A stretch of DNA of 64,000 nt from Demequina lignilytica (GTDB lineage Bacteria; Actinomycetota; Actinomycetes; Actinomycetales; Demequinaceae). The position numbers and the translations under genes are program-made. Positions 1 to 11,421 of this stretch are shown piece after piece. Location: the NCBI RefSeq assembly GCF_030418305.1, contig NZ_JAUHPX010000005.1, positions 1-64,000 of the forward strand. The letters are read 5' to 3'. The notes under the pieces were generated by a model. That model searched no databases. It saw only the letters and a list, made by a program, of their open reading frames with translations, and was not told where the DNA came from. How positions within the stretch are numbered: position 1 is the first letter of the stretch; every line of letters begins with the position of its first letter.

Positions 1-38
1 GGGGGCGCCCGGGGGGGGGGGCCCCCCCCCCCCCCGAG
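1..38. terminator. Poly-G/poly-C palindrome 3' of secA
   Basis: An 11-base G run (11-21) is followed directly by a 14-base C run (22-35). It is preceded by a shorter GGGGGCGCCC block. On the minus strand this lies just downstream of the secA stop. A second small hairpin, CCCCGAG/CTCGGGG, lies next to it at about 33-47. It may act as the secA transcription terminator. The pure homopolymer arms are also what a damaged or mis-assembled contig end would look like, so the exact bases are uncertain. Confidence 0.4.
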
Positions 39-49
39 GCTCGGGGCCG

Positions 50-2956
<2,907 letters not shown>

Positions 2957-3003
2957 GTCTCGCTCCTCGCGTACCGTCGTTAGTCCCCGACCATCGTAGG
3001 CGG

Positions 3004-3888
3004 TCAGTGGAGGGACTCGGGCTCGTCTCGCTGTGGGCGCAACAGGACCACCGCCGCGCCCAGCAGGAGGCCTCCCACGATGCCGAGCGGGCCGAGCCTC
3101 TCCGCGAAGATGAGCGCCGCCGCGATGGCGGCGACGAGCGGCTCGAGCAGCGCCACGATGGTCGCGACGAACGGCGGAACGGACCGCAGCCCCGTGAGGT
3201 ACGCGACATACGCGAGCGCGGTGATGAGCACGCCCATGGCGATGGTCAGCGCCCATCCGTAGCCGTCAGACGCGGCGCCGATGCCCGTCGCGGCCGCGGC
3301 GGGGACCAGCAGCAGGCCGCCGAAGGTGAAGGCGAAGGCCGTGTGCTCGACGGGCCCGAGGCCGGGCACCTCGTGGCGGTTGACCACCGTGATCGCCGCG
3401 AACGTGGCTCCCGCGCCGAGCGCGATCAGCGCGCCGAGCGGCCCGTTCCGCCCGGTGTCGAGCGACCCGCTCAGCAGCAGCGCGAGCCCGCCGAGCGCGA
3501 GGGCCAGCGCGATCAGCGTGGTCGCGGGCGGCCGCCGGCGGTCGGTCGCCCAGTCGTAGGCGGCGACGAACACGGGCGCGGAGCCGATGCCGATGAGCGT
3601 CGACAGGCCCACGGACGAGTACGAGATCCCGAGGAAGTAGCAGGCCTCGAACGCCGCGGTGAGCGCACCGGTGAGCAACGCGCGGCGCCACTGGGCCGCG
3701 CTCAGGCGCCGCAGCGTGCCGCGGACCGCGAGGTAAGCGAGCAGGGCGACGCCCGCGACCAGCATCCGCCACATGGCGATCGACAGGGCGCCGATCCCAG
3801 CGTGGTCGCCGAGCAGGGTGCCGGTGATGCCGCCGAAGCCCCACAGGGTCGCCGCCAGCACCACGGAGAGGAAATGACGGGGCCGCAC
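3004..3888 (-). CDS. EamA/DMT-family transporter
   Basis: This is a hydrophobic 294-residue protein with about ten membrane segments arranged as two EamA repeats, typical of drug/metabolite transporters that export amino acids, metabolites or drugs. The N-terminal [13 protein letters not shown] segment and the central conserved [20 protein letters not shown] region (here [13 protein letters not shown]) support the family. The substrate cannot be read from sequence. It sits 47 bases upstream of secA on the same strand and 44 bases after the hpf stop. The GTG at 3888 lies inside one arm of a strong hairpin that looks like the hpf terminator, and it has only a weak ribosome site. The true start may be the GTG at 3864, eight codons in. 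Confidence 0.85.
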   Translation of the reverse strand: MRPRHFLSVVLAATLWGFGGITGTLLGDHAGIGALSIAMWRMLVAGVALLAYLAVRGTLRRLSAAQWRRALLTGALTAAFEACYFLGISYSSVGLSTLIGIGSAPVFVAAYDWATDRRRPPATTLIALALALGGLALLLSGSLDTGRNGPLGALIALGAGATFAAITVVNRHEVPGLGPVEHTAFAFTFGGLLLVPAAAATGIGAASDGYGWALTIAMGVLITALAYVAYLTGLRSVPPFVATIVALLEPLVAAIAAALIFAERLGPLGIVGGLLLGAAVVLLRPQRDEPESLH

Positions 3889-3920
3889 CCCCGAAACCTA
3901 TCCGGTGGTGCGGCCCCGTC
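3876..3920 (-). terminator. Hairpin 3' of hpf, overlapping the next gene's start
   Basis: The 14-base arm GACGGGGCCGCACC at 3876-3889 is a perfect inverted repeat of 3907-3920, with a 17-base loop. It begins about a dozen bases after the hpf stop codon. Reading on the minus strand, ATTTCC follows the stem. It resembles an actinobacterial intrinsic terminator without a long U-tract. Its distal arm covers the GTG used as start of the transporter gene, so it could also control translation of that gene. Confidence 0.6.
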
Positions 3921-3930
3921 GGGACGATGC
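3921..3930 (+). repeat. GGGACGATGC dispersed 10-mer (family entry)
   Basis: This is the first copy of an over-represented 10-mer. Exact copies read on the plus strand start at 3921, 12166, 14789, 27783, 40789 and 46315. Copies read on the minus strand occupy 9802-9811, 31377-31386, 43853-43862, 45214-45223 and 47095-47104. The 9-mer GGACGATGC adds copies at 12725 (minus), 25162, 27987, 42577 and 54618. Base composition predicts about 0.3 copies of the 10-mer in 64 kb on both strands. Copies occur in genes, at a gene start and between genes. No function is known to me. Confidence 0.75.
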
Positions 3931-3932
3931 GA

Positions 3933-4592
3933 TCAGGCGCTCTCGCGCTCCGCCTCCTCCGCCTGGACGCCGGCGTCGGACTGCTCGAGGTGGATCACCC
4001 CGTAGGTCCAGCCGCGGCGCCGGTAGACCGCCGAGGCGAGCCCGGTGTCCGCGTCGTGGAACAGGAAGAAGTCGTGGCCGACCAGCTCCATGTGGTCGAG
4101 CGCGTCGGCCACCGTCATCGGCGGCGCGGCGTGCGTCTTCGAGCGGATGACGATCGGGGTGCCGTCGATGGGGATCTCGCGGTGCGACCCCTCGGGGGCA
4201 CCCTCCCACGCCTCGACGCTCGCGACCCGCTCGTCGCCCTCCGCCGGCTCGGGCGCCGGCGGGACCGAGTGGAGCCCGGTCTTGCCCTGGTGACGGTGAA
4301 CCTTCCGCTCATGCAGCTTGCGCAGCTGCTCGACGAGCTTCTGGATGGCGGCGTCGAGGGCGATCATGCGGTCCTCGGCCGACGCCTCCGCGCGCACGAC
4401 CCGGCCTCCGCGGACCGTGATCTCGACGCGTTCGCGCTCGTTTCCGTGCTTCGGGTTCCTCTCATGGACCACATGGACGTCCGCGCGAGTCGCCCGCGGC
4501 GCGAGCGTCTCGATCTTCTCCATCTTCTCGAAGATCTTCTGGCGGAGGTCCTCGGAGACCTTGGTGTGGCGTCCGACGATGGCGATGTCCAT
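3933..4592 (-). CDS. hpf: Long-form ribosome hibernation promoting factor
   Basis: This 219-residue protein has the two-domain architecture of long HPF. An N-terminal S30AE domain (about residues 1-100, beginning MDIAIVGRHTKV) binds the 30S decoding centre. A C-terminal dimerisation domain (about 155-210, with the DFFLFHDADTGLASAVYRRR stretch) joins two ribosomes into inactive 100S dimers. The ATG at 4592 is chosen over an upstream in-frame codon because AGAAGGAG precedes it at good spacing. Position between secA and comF is the usual actinobacterial arrangement. A hairpin lies directly after the stop. Such genes are normally induced in stationary phase or stress. The promoter must lie in 4593-4720, but I could not pick clear hexamers. 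Confidence 0.95.
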   Translation of the reverse strand: MDIAIVGRHTKVSEDLRQKIFEKMEKIETLAPRATRADVHVVHERNPKHGNERERVEITVRGGRVVRAEASAEDRMIALDAAIQKLVEQLRKLHERKVHRHQGKTGLHSVPPAPEPAEGDERVASVEAWEGAPEGSHREIPIDGTPIVIRSKTHAAPPMTVADALDHMELVGHDFFLFHDADTGLASAVYRRRGWTYGVIHLEQSDAGVQAEEAERESA

Positions 4593-4720
4593 GACGAAAA
4601 CTCCTTCTGTTCTCACTGTGACCGCTCGGCGGCCAGGGGCAAGGGAGGGGCGGCGCTTCTCGCGCCTGATACATCACCTCCTCGCCTGGAAGGTGTTCGA
4701 CGATCATCGTCCTGGACCTC

Positions 4721-5437
4721 CTACAGTAGCGCGCTCCCCTGCCGACTGTGCACCCCCGGCGCGACGGCCAGCAGGAGCGCCCCGACGGGCACCGCGGGGC
4801 CCGCCTGAAGCGCCTGGGCCGCGCGCGCGAGGGTGGCCCCGGTGGTCACCACGTCGTCCACCAGGAGCACGGGTCGCATCGGCCCGCGGACCGCCGCGAG
4901 CGCGACCGGGGCCTCGCCGCGCCAGCGCCCGCGATCCCCCGCTCCGCGTGAACGTCCCCGCGCGGGACGCAGCAGGCTCCGGGGAGATGCCGAGACTCCC
5001 GCGTCACGGAGCCCGGCCGCGGCGCCCCGCGCGAGCAGGCCCGGAAGGTCCGCGCCACGCCGACGCGTGTGCGCCGCGCGCGCGGGGCACGGCACCACGT
5101 CGACCTCCCCGCAGGCGGCGGCCAGCGCGGCGGCCACCACCGCCGCGGCGCGGCGCATCGCCGCCGTCAGGTCGCGGTCGAGGTCGCGCCGCCCACCGTC
5201 CTTCCAGGCGGAGACGGTGCCGTGAGCCGATCCCTCGAGCACCGTGATCGACCAGGCGGGCAGGGGCGGGTCGAGCACCTCGAGGCGAGCCGCGGACGTC
5301 TCGCACCGCACCGGCTCCTCCCACCAGGGCGCTCGGCACTCCTCGCACCAGCGCTCGTCGGGGGCGTCGCAGCCCGGGCAGTCGACCGGCAGCGCGAGCC
5401 GCGCGGCGCCCACCGCCGATCGCCACACACCGGCCAT
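4721..5437 (-). CDS. ComF-family phosphoribosyltransferase-like protein
   Basis: A 238-residue ComF/amidophosphoribosyltransferase-like protein. The N-terminus carries a cysteine cluster typical of a ComF zinc ribbon (CPGCDAPDERWCEEC). The C-terminal half ends in a type I phosphoribosyltransferase pyrophosphate motif, VLLVDDVVTTGATL. Relatives are linked to DNA uptake in competent bacteria. In actinobacteria the gene is conserved between hpf and lpqB and its role there is not established. Two near-adjacent ATGs are possible, 5443 and 5437. I prefer 5437 because GGTGGG lies six bases before it. The gene is 94 bases downstream of lpqB on the same strand and may be read through from it. Confidence 0.88.
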   Translation of the reverse strand: MAGVWRSAVGAARLALPVDCPGCDAPDERWCEECRAPWWEEPVRCETSAARLEVLDPPLPAWSITVLEGSAHGTVSAWKDGGRRDLDRDLTAAMRRAAAVVAAALAAACGEVDVVPCPARAAHTRRRGADLPGLLARGAAAGLRDAGVSASPRSLLRPARGRSRGAGDRGRWRGEAPVALAAVRGPMRPVLLVDDVVTTGATLARAAQALQAGPAVPVGALLLAVAPGVHSRQGSALL

Positions 5438-5531
5438 CCGCATCCCACCAGGATGGCGCGCGCGAGCACGACGCAGCGCCCCCAGGCGCCCGCGGCGCGC
5501 ACCGGCCGGGCCCGGGACCCGGCCGTGGACA

Positions 5532-7256
5532 TCAGCCCGCGTACGCGAGGTCCTGGATCCCGGTCGCGATGCCCGCCCACCCGGTGCCGGCGCGCTCGCG
5601 CACGGCGCCGTCCGCGGAGACCAGGGTGATCGACCGGTCACCGTGCCGGGCGGAGATGGCGACGGCGTCGGGCACCGTCGAGTCCTCGGTGGTCCTGCCG
5701 CCGACGGTCGCGAGCCACAGCGGCACCGTCTCGTCGCCCGATCGCGTGCCGAGCAGTCCGACGGTGAGGTCGTCCACCCAGATCGCGTCGGCCACCTCGC
5801 GGACGTTCGCGCCCACGGCGAGGGGCTCGCCGACGCTCACGGGCTCTCCGCCGTCGGCCCTCACCACGGCGGCCACCTCGACCACCGTCTGCGAGCCCGC
5901 GCGGGAGACCACCAGGACGCGGGATCCGTCGCGGGACACCGACAGCCCGACAGGCACGCGGCCGGCGAGCCACTGCGTGTCGAGCCGCAGCACGCCGCCC
6001 ACGCCGTCGACCGCGATGAGCCGCGTGGGGTCGGAGGCCTCCGCGCTCCACAGCCATCCGAACCGGTCGAAGCTGGGTGCGAGCAGGCTGTTGCCCTCGA
6101 GCACGGGCTCTGCGGCGATGCTCCCGGTCGGCGTCGCGAGGTCCGCGTCGTAGTCCTGGAGCGAGTCGACGCCGCCGGCGAGCGCGTCGGAGACGACGAT
6201 GCGCGTGCCTCCGATGCGGTACGCCACCCGGGCGTCGTCGTAGGCGAGGGCGAGGGCGTCCGCGCCGTCGGGCACCGCTCCCGCGTCCTCGGCGGTGACC
6301 CGCAGCGCGTCGCCGTCCCACAGGCCCAGCCGCCCGCCTGCGATGACCGCGGCGAGCGGGTCGGCGATCGGATCGCGCGACAGGTCCGCCTCCTCGGCGG
6401 ACAGCGGCACCCCGCCCACGCTCGCGGTGACATCACGGATGCCGGGCAGCGCCGTCAGGGTGAGCCGGAGCTGCGCGAGCGCGAGCGCCCGCTCGTCCGC
6501 GCTGCCGGCCGACTCGCCGGTGAGCCCGACGGCGGCGACCCCGTCCGTCACGACGACCGAGTCGACGGCGAGCGCGGAGCCGGCCGGGAAGCCGGTGGCC
6601 ACCCCGGCGGCCAGCCATGCCGAGGGCCCCGCGACCAGCTCGCGGGCCGCCCACGTCGCGACGTTCGTCAGGGGCAGCCACCGCAGCTCGGGGACCGCCG
6701 CCGACTGGTCCGGCGTCGCGAAGATCAGGCTGACGGACTGGAACAGGCGCGTGAAGTTCGCCTCGGCGAGCAGCGAGCCGTCGTCGAGCTCGGCGATCCG
6801 CCACTGGCCCTCGTCATCCTGCGCCATGGTGAACTTGAGCTGCGTCTGCGTGCCGTCGGCCGCCTCGACCATGCGGCCCGCGCCGTCCAGCCGCGCCGCG
6901 ACAGGGACCGCGTAGACCACGGTGCCGGCGGCCTCGTCGTAGTCGGGCGTGAGGGCGCCCGAGTCGAACACCGTGATCTGGGCGAGCGGGTCCCACGACG
7001 CCCTGGCCTCGGCCGTCAGGTACTCGCGCGCCACGGAGAAGTCGGAGGCGAAGCCCGCCGCGGTCGCGCGGATGAAGCCCGACACGATCGCGGTGACCGG
7101 GTCGTCGACGCGGGGCCCCTCGGCGAACGGGACGAACGGGTCGACGCTCTCGACCTGCCCTCCGCCCTCGTTGACGGGACCCGACGTCGGGATGGTCGCG
7201 CATGCCGCGAGGACGACCGCGATCACCGCCGCCCATGCCGCCAGCCGTAGCCTCAC
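5532..7256 (-). CDS. lpqB: LpqB-family lipoprotein
   Basis: A 574-residue exported lipoprotein. The signal peptide (residues 2-19) ends in an LAAC lipobox, so the mature protein should be anchored on the outer face of the membrane through its cysteine. A region around residues 190-310 fits the GerMN (sporulation/germination) fold. The C-terminal half resembles the LpqB beta-propeller. In mycobacteria LpqB binds the extracellular domain of the sensor kinase MtrB and modulates MtrA output. The genes overlap here by GTGA (7253-7256), so mtrB and lpqB are translationally coupled. The GTG at 7256 immediately precedes the basic RLRL start of the signal peptide. Confidence 0.95.
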   Translation of the reverse strand: MRLRLAAWAAVIAVVLAACATIPTSGPVNEGGGQVESVDPFVPFAEGPRVDDPVTAIVSGFIRATAAGFASDFSVAREYLTAEARASWDPLAQITVFDSGALTPDYDEAAGTVVYAVPVAARLDGAGRMVEAADGTQTQLKFTMAQDDEGQWRIAELDDGSLLAEANFTRLFQSVSLIFATPDQSAAVPELRWLPLTNVATWAARELVAGPSAWLAAGVATGFPAGSALAVDSVVVTDGVAAVGLTGESAGSADERALALAQLRLTLTALPGIRDVTASVGGVPLSAEEADLSRDPIADPLAAVIAGGRLGLWDGDALRVTAEDAGAVPDGADALALAYDDARVAYRIGGTRIVVSDALAGGVDSLQDYDADLATPTGSIAAEPVLEGNSLLAPSFDRFGWLWSAEASDPTRLIAVDGVGGVLRLDTQWLAGRVPVGLSVSRDGSRVLVVSRAGSQTVVEVAAVVRADGGEPVSVGEPLAVGANVREVADAIWVDDLTVGLLGTRSGDETVPLWLATVGGRTTEDSTVPDAVAISARHGDRSITLVSADGAVRERAGTGWAGIATGIQDLAYAG

Positions 7257-8890
7257 CGGTTCACCTCCCTGCGGTCCGCCTCGAGTGGGACCCGTGTCGC
7301 GATCGTGTTGTAGTCGAGCTCCGCGATCACCAACGGCAGCGGCGGATGCTGGCCGAGCCCGCGCGAGGTGCGCGGCAGCTCGAGCCTGAAGCTCGCCCCC
7401 TTGCCCGGCAGCCCCCACGCCTCCAGCTTGCCGCCATGGAGCTGTGCGTCCTCGCGCGCGATCGAGAGCCCGAGCCCGGTGCCGCCCATGGTGCGGGCGC
7501 GCGCCGCGTCCGCGCGCCAGAACCGGTCGAACACCCGGTTGACCTGCTGCGGCGTCAGGCCGATGCCGTAGTCGCGCACCACCACCGCCACCGCTCGCTT
7601 GCTCGACGCGACCACGACGTCCACGGGCCGGCGCTGGGCGTGCTCGATCGCGTTCGACAGCAGGTTGCGGACGATCCTCGCGACCCGCGGCCGGTCCATC
7701 GACGCGACGTGGTCGCCCGCGGCGACCCACAGCCGCAGCTCCACGCCCTCGCGGCGAGCCGCCGGCACCATCGCCTCCGTCTGGTCGCGCACCACGTCGG
7801 CGAGGGACATGTCGTCGAACTCCAGCTGCGCGGCGCCCGCGTCGATGCGCGAGATCTCGAGGAGGTCGGACAGCAGGGTCTCGAAACGGTCGATCTGCGC
7901 GTCGAGCAGCTCGGCCGATCGCGCCACGGCCGGGGGGAAGCCCTCGCGGGCGTCGTGGAGGACGTCGGAGGCCATGCGGATGGTGGTGAGCGGCGTGCGC
8001 AGCTCGTGCGACACGTCGGACACGAAGCGTCGCTGCAGCCGCGACAGCTCCTCCATCCGGGTGATCTGGCGCTGCAGCGACTCGGCCATCTCGTTGAAGG
8101 TGCGCGCAAGGGTCGCCATCTCGTCCTGACCCCGCACGGTCATGCGCTCCGACAGGATGCCCTCCGCCAACCGCGAGGCGACCCGCGCCGCCTGCCGGAC
8201 GGGGCGCACGGTCTGGCGCGACACCTGGAGGGTGAGCAGGCCGAGCAGGATCATGAGCGCGACCGCGCCAGCGCCGAGCACACGCTGGATGAGGCTGAGG
8301 GTCGCGGCCTCGTCGGCGAGCGAGTAGACGAAGTAGAGCTCGTAGTCCCCCGCGACCCGGATCGTGATCATCGACCCGACGACCACGCCCGGGTCTCCCG
8401 TCCCCGGCATCTCCACGAACTGCCACGGCTGGGTCACGTCGGACTCCACGGCCTCCCGCATCTCGGGGCTGATCACCCCGACCAGGTCGGTGGACGTCAC
8501 CGGCGTCGAGAGCAGCACGCCGGACGTGTTGGTCGGGTCCCGCAGCAGGACCAGTCCGCGGGTGTCGCCGCCCAGCGTCCCGAGGCCGTCGAACAGGTCG
8601 TTGACCAGCTGCTGCAGGTCGCCGGGGGTCTCCGCCGTCGACGCGTCCACGGTCTGCTGCGCGGAGTCCGCGTCGCGCGCCGTCTCCGCGAGGATCCGGT
8701 CGACGCGGGTCTGGACCAGCCCGTCGCGGATCTGCGAGGAGATGGCGGCGCCGATGATGCCGACCGCCGTGAGGCCCAGCACCAGCGTGGTGGCGACCAC
8801 CCGGAGCAGCAGCGAGCCGCGGAACCTGCGCCAGACCCGGCGCGGCCGTGACGCCAGGTTGGCCCACAGCGAGCGCGGGGTGAGCCTCAC
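7253..8890 (-). CDS. mtrB: Sensor histidine kinase MtrB
   Basis: A 545-residue membrane kinase. A first membrane helix lies near residues 25-48, followed by an extracellular loop of about 180 residues and a second helix with the AVALMILLGLLTL core. Then come a HAMP linker, a HisKA domain with the phospho-accepting histidine in VSDVSHELRTPL, and an HATPase domain (NLLSNAIEHA N-box, DYGIGL G1 box, FDRFWR F-box). It phosphorylates MtrA, which controls cell division and wall genes in actinobacteria. The GTG at 8890 overlaps the mtrA stop as GTGA and gives the normal cytoplasmic N-terminus VRLTPRSLW. The frame extends further upstream but only as shadow of mtrA. Confidence 0.96.
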   Translation of the reverse strand: MRLTPRSLWANLASRPRRVWRRFRGSLLLRVVATTLVLGLTAVGIIGAAISSQIRDGLVQTRVDRILAETARDADSAQQTVDASTAETPGDLQQLVNDLFDGLGTLGGDTRGLVLLRDPTNTSGVLLSTPVTSTDLVGVISPEMREAVESDVTQPWQFVEMPGTGDPGVVVGSMITIRVAGDYELYFVYSLADEAATLSLIQRVLGAGAVALMILLGLLTLQVSRQTVRPVRQAARVASRLAEGILSERMTVRGQDEMATLARTFNEMAESLQRQITRMEELSRLQRRFVSDVSHELRTPLTTIRMASDVLHDAREGFPPAVARSAELLDAQIDRFETLLSDLLEISRIDAGAAQLEFDDMSLADVVRDQTEAMVPAARREGVELRLWVAAGDHVASMDRPRVARIVRNLLSNAIEHAQRRPVDVVVASSKRAVAVVVRDYGIGLTPQQVNRVFDRFWRADAARARTMGGTGLGLSIAREDAQLHGGKLEAWGLPGKGASFRLELPRTSRGLGQHPPLPLVIAELDYNTIATRVPLEADRREVNR

Positions 8891-9570
8891 GACCCGATGC
8901 CACCCGCCTTGTAGCCCACGCCGCGGACGGTGACGATGATCTCCGGGTTCTCGGGGTCGCGCTCGATCTTGGCGCGCAGCCGCTGGATGTGGACGTTGAC
9001 CAGCCGCGTGTCGGCGGCGTGCCGGTAGCCCCACACGTCCTCGAGCAGCACCTCGCGGGTGAAGACCTGACCCGGGGTGCGCGCGAGGGTCACCAGCACG
9101 TCGAACTCGAGGGGTGTGAGCGGGATCAGCTCGCCGTCCCGCATCACCCGATGCCCGGTGACGTCGATCTCGAGGTCCGCGACCCTGACCACCGCCGGCG
9201 TCGCGTTGTCGTTGCGGCGCAGGCGCGCGCGGACGCGCGCGATCAGCTCGCGCGGCTTGAAGGGCTTCGGCACGTAGTCGTCCGCCCCGGACTCGAGCCC
9301 GAGCACCACGTCGACCGTCTCGGACTTCGCCGTGAGCATGATGATCGGCACGCCCGACTCCGCGCGGATCTCCCGGCAGATGTCGATGCCGCTCTTCCCG
9401 GGCAGCATCAGGTCGAGCAGGATGACGTCGGGGTTCGTGGCGCGGAACGCGCCCACCGCCTCGTCGCCGTGGTCGCAGAACACGGTCTCGAAACCGTCCC
9501 CGCGCAGCACGATGCCAAGCATCTCCGCCACGGCAGGGTCATCGTCGACCACCAGGATCTTCGCCGTCAT
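8887..9570 (-). CDS. mtrA: Response regulator MtrA
   Basis: A 227-residue OmpR/PhoB-type response regulator. The receiver domain carries the acidic pocket at D9-D11, phospho-acceptor D53 (ILLDLMLPGKSG) and the conserved lysine in VPKPFK. A winged-helix DNA-binding domain fills about residues 130-225 and ends in the usual VRGVGYK motif. It is the first gene of the mtrA-mtrB-lpqB operon. MtrA is essential in mycobacteria and governs septation, replication initiation and wall hydrolase genes. The ATG at 9570 begins the conserved MTAKILVVDDD sequence. An 80-base divergent region (9571-9650) separates it from the next operon and must contain both promoters. Confidence 0.97.
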   Translation of the reverse strand: MTAKILVVDDDPAVAEMLGIVLRGDGFETVFCDHGDEAVGAFRATNPDVILLDLMLPGKSGIDICREIRAESGVPIIMLTAKSETVDVVLGLESGADDYVPKPFKPRELIARVRARLRRNDNATPAVVRVADLEIDVTGHRVMRDGELIPLTPLEFDVLVTLARTPGQVFTREVLLEDVWGYRHAADTRLVNVHIQRLRAKIERDPENPEIIVTVRGVGYKAGGIGS

Positions 9571-9650
9571 GCACCCATTATGCCGACGCCCCCCGACCGC
9601 ACCATGCAGGCGTGGCAGGATGGGGCGCATCGACCGGGGGGAGCGCGCGG

Positions 9651-10787
9651 ATGACGGACCAGCAGGGCACCTCGGGATGGGCCGCGCCCGGTGGCGCGCC
9701 GACCCCGGCGGGGCCCCCGGTCGGACCGCCCGCGGCGGCGTCCTACCCCCCGCCCTACGTGCCCCCCGGGGGCCCGCCGAGCGCCGCTCCCCCGGCCCCC
9801 GGCATCGTCCCTACGCCTCATGCGGCGCCGGCGCCCGCGCCCACCTACCGCTCCTGGCAGCCGGGCATCATGCCGCTGCGACCGTTGAGCTTCGGCGACT
9901 TCCTGTCGGTGCCGTTCAAGGCGATGCGGTTCAACCGCGGGGTGGTGCTCGGCGGGCCCCTGCTGCTGACGCTCGTGGCGACGCTCGCGACGGCCGCCTT
10001 CATGTGGCTCCTGTTCACCGACCCCTCGCTCGCGATCCTCGACCCGACGTCCGACCTGGGCGGCATCGAGCCGTCCACGGTGCTGGTCGGAGGGATCGCC
10101 GTGATCGCGATGCTCCTCGCGGACCTGCTGTCGAGCGCGGTGGTGGCCCCGGCCGTCGCCCGCGCCGTCCTCGGCGAGCGGATCCGGCTGTCGCAGGCCT
10201 TCGCCGCGGTCCGGGAGCGGCTGGGCTCGCTGCTGCTGCTCTACCTGATGACCGCGGGCGCGGGCGCGCTGGTGCTCGGCATCGCGCTGGTGCCGATGCT
10301 GATGGCCGGCGCCTCCGACGACTCCCTCGGGCTCGGCGTCGGGCTCACCCTGCTGCTGTGGGTCGCCGTGATCCCGGTCGCCTTCCTCATCGGCCTCTTC
10401 AGCGGGCTCGCGCGCCCCGTGATCGTGCTCGAGAAGCGCGGTCCGATCGACGCCGTGCGCCGCGTGCTGCGCCTGATCAAGGGCCGGTTCTGGTGGACGG
10501 TGCTGATCCTGTTCGTGTCCTCGCTCATCGTGTCGATGGTCGCGGGGGTGTTCCAGCAGATCGGCTCGATCGGCGCGCTGGTGGTCGGGATCGCGGCGCC
10601 GGACAACCTCACGCTCATCGCGATCGGCGCGGTGCTGGCCGTGAGCGTCGGGATGGTCGTCTCGTACGTCCTCACGTACTCGTACCTGGGCTCGCTCCTG
10701 ACGCTGCTGCACATCGACCTGCGCATCCGCCACGAGGGCTTCGACCTGACCCTCGCGGAGGCCGCGGAGGCGAGCCGCCGCGCGTGA
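9651..10787 (+). CDS. Proline-rich, multi-spanning membrane protein
   Basis: A 378-residue protein. The first 75 residues are a disordered Pro/Ala/Gly-rich cytoplasmic tail. The rest has about six hydrophobic segments with the conserved ARPVIVLEKRGPIDAVRRVLRLIKGRFW stretch between helices. This layout matches the glycerophosphoryl-diester phosphodiesterase membrane domain-like (DUF7847) family, whose function is unknown. A GGGGGGAG ribosome site (about 9636-9643) supports the ATG at 9651. It opens a plus-strand operon with the DUF4129, DUF4350, MoxR and DUF58 genes, so it probably belongs to the same membrane assembly. Confidence 0.8.
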   Translation: MTDQQGTSGWAAPGGAPTPAGPPVGPPAAASYPPPYVPPGGPPSAAPPAPGIVPTPHAAPAPAPTYRSWQPGIMPLRPLSFGDFLSVPFKAMRFNRGVVLGGPLLLTLVATLATAAFMWLLFTDPSLAILDPTSDLGGIEPSTVLVGGIAVIAMLLADLLSSAVVAPAVARAVLGERIRLSQAFAAVRERLGSLLLLYLMTAGAGALVLGIALVPMLMAGASDDSLGLGVGLTLLLWVAVIPVAFLIGLFSGLARPVIVLEKRGPIDAVRRVLRLIKGRFWWTVLILFVSSLIVSMVAGVFQQIGSIGALVVGIAAPDNLTLIAIGAVLAVSVGMVVSYVLTYSYLGSLLTLLHIDLRIRHEGFDLTLAEAAEASRRA

Positions 10788-10797
10788 GCGAGCGACC

Positions 10798-11421
10798 GTG
10801 AGCGTGATCGAGCCCCCGGTGGTGCCGGGGGCGGACGAGGCACGCCGCTGGGCCGTGGACGAGCTCGCCAAGGACGAGTACGCGAGCGGCGGGGAGTCCT
10901 GGCTCGCCCGCGTCCTGGACTGGTTCTCCCGGCTCCTCGACGGTCTGGGCGACGGGGTCGGCGGCGCCGTGGGCCCGTGGGGCGCGATCGGCATCGGGAT
11001 CCTGGTCGCCGCGGTGCTCGCGCTGATCGTGTGGCTCGTCGTGGGTCCGCTCCGCCGGAACCGCCGACGCACGGTCGAGGCGGAGCTCTTCGACGACGAC
11101 CGCGACGCGGCCGCGCTCGATGACGACGCCGACAGGGCGGCGCGGGCCGGGGACTTCGCGACGGCCACCATGCACGCCTATCGGGCGACCATCCGCCGGC
11201 TGGCCGAGCGCTCCCTCATCGACCTGACCCCCGGCCTCACCGCCCACGAGGCCGCGGAGCTGGGCGGCCGCGCCCTCGCGGAGCTCGCGGTCCCCCTCGC
11301 CGTCGACGCGGACGTGTTCGACCGCATCCGGTACGGACACGGAGGCGCGGGACCGGAGGCGTACGCGCACGCACGGGCGACGCTCGAGCGCGCGTCGACG
11401 GCGAAGGCGGTGGTGACGTGA
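10798..11421 (+). CDS. DUF4129 domain membrane protein
   Basis: A 207-residue protein with one strong membrane helix (about residues 62-85, GIGILVAAVLALIVWLVV) and a C-terminal DUF4129 domain (about 110-195, including ATMHAYRATIRRLAERSLIDLTPGLTAHE). DUF4129 often accompanies transglutaminase-like or MoxR/DUF58 proteins in membrane-linked clusters of unknown role. The GTG start lies ten bases after the previous stop. The end overlaps the DUF4350 gene by GTGA. Function is not known. The family call rests on the R-x-x-E-x-x-x-x-x-x-x-x-T-x-x-E-type pattern and the context. Confidence 0.85.
   Translation: MSVIEPPVVPGADEARRWAVDELAKDEYASGGESWLARVLDWFSRLLDGLGDGVGGAVGPWGAIGIGILVAAVLALIVWLVVGPLRRNRRRTVEAELFDDDRDAAALDDDADRAARAGDFATATMHAYRATIRRLAERSLIDLTPGLTAHEAAELGGRALAELAVPLAVDADVFDRIRYGHGGAGPEAYAHARATLERASTAKAVVT

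Noticed and set aside
4462-4707. 81-codon minus-strand frame starting MIVEHLPGEEVMYQ upstream of hpf
   Set aside because: The first codons follow a plausible ribosome site, but most of the frame overlaps hpf in another frame and becomes shadow sequence. I treat it as hpf leader.
5532-8903. Apparent 1123-codon fusion frame joining mtrB and lpqB
   Set aside because: The upstream half is an out-of-frame reading of mtrB. Only the last 574 codons are the real LpqB, with its own GTG and signal peptide.
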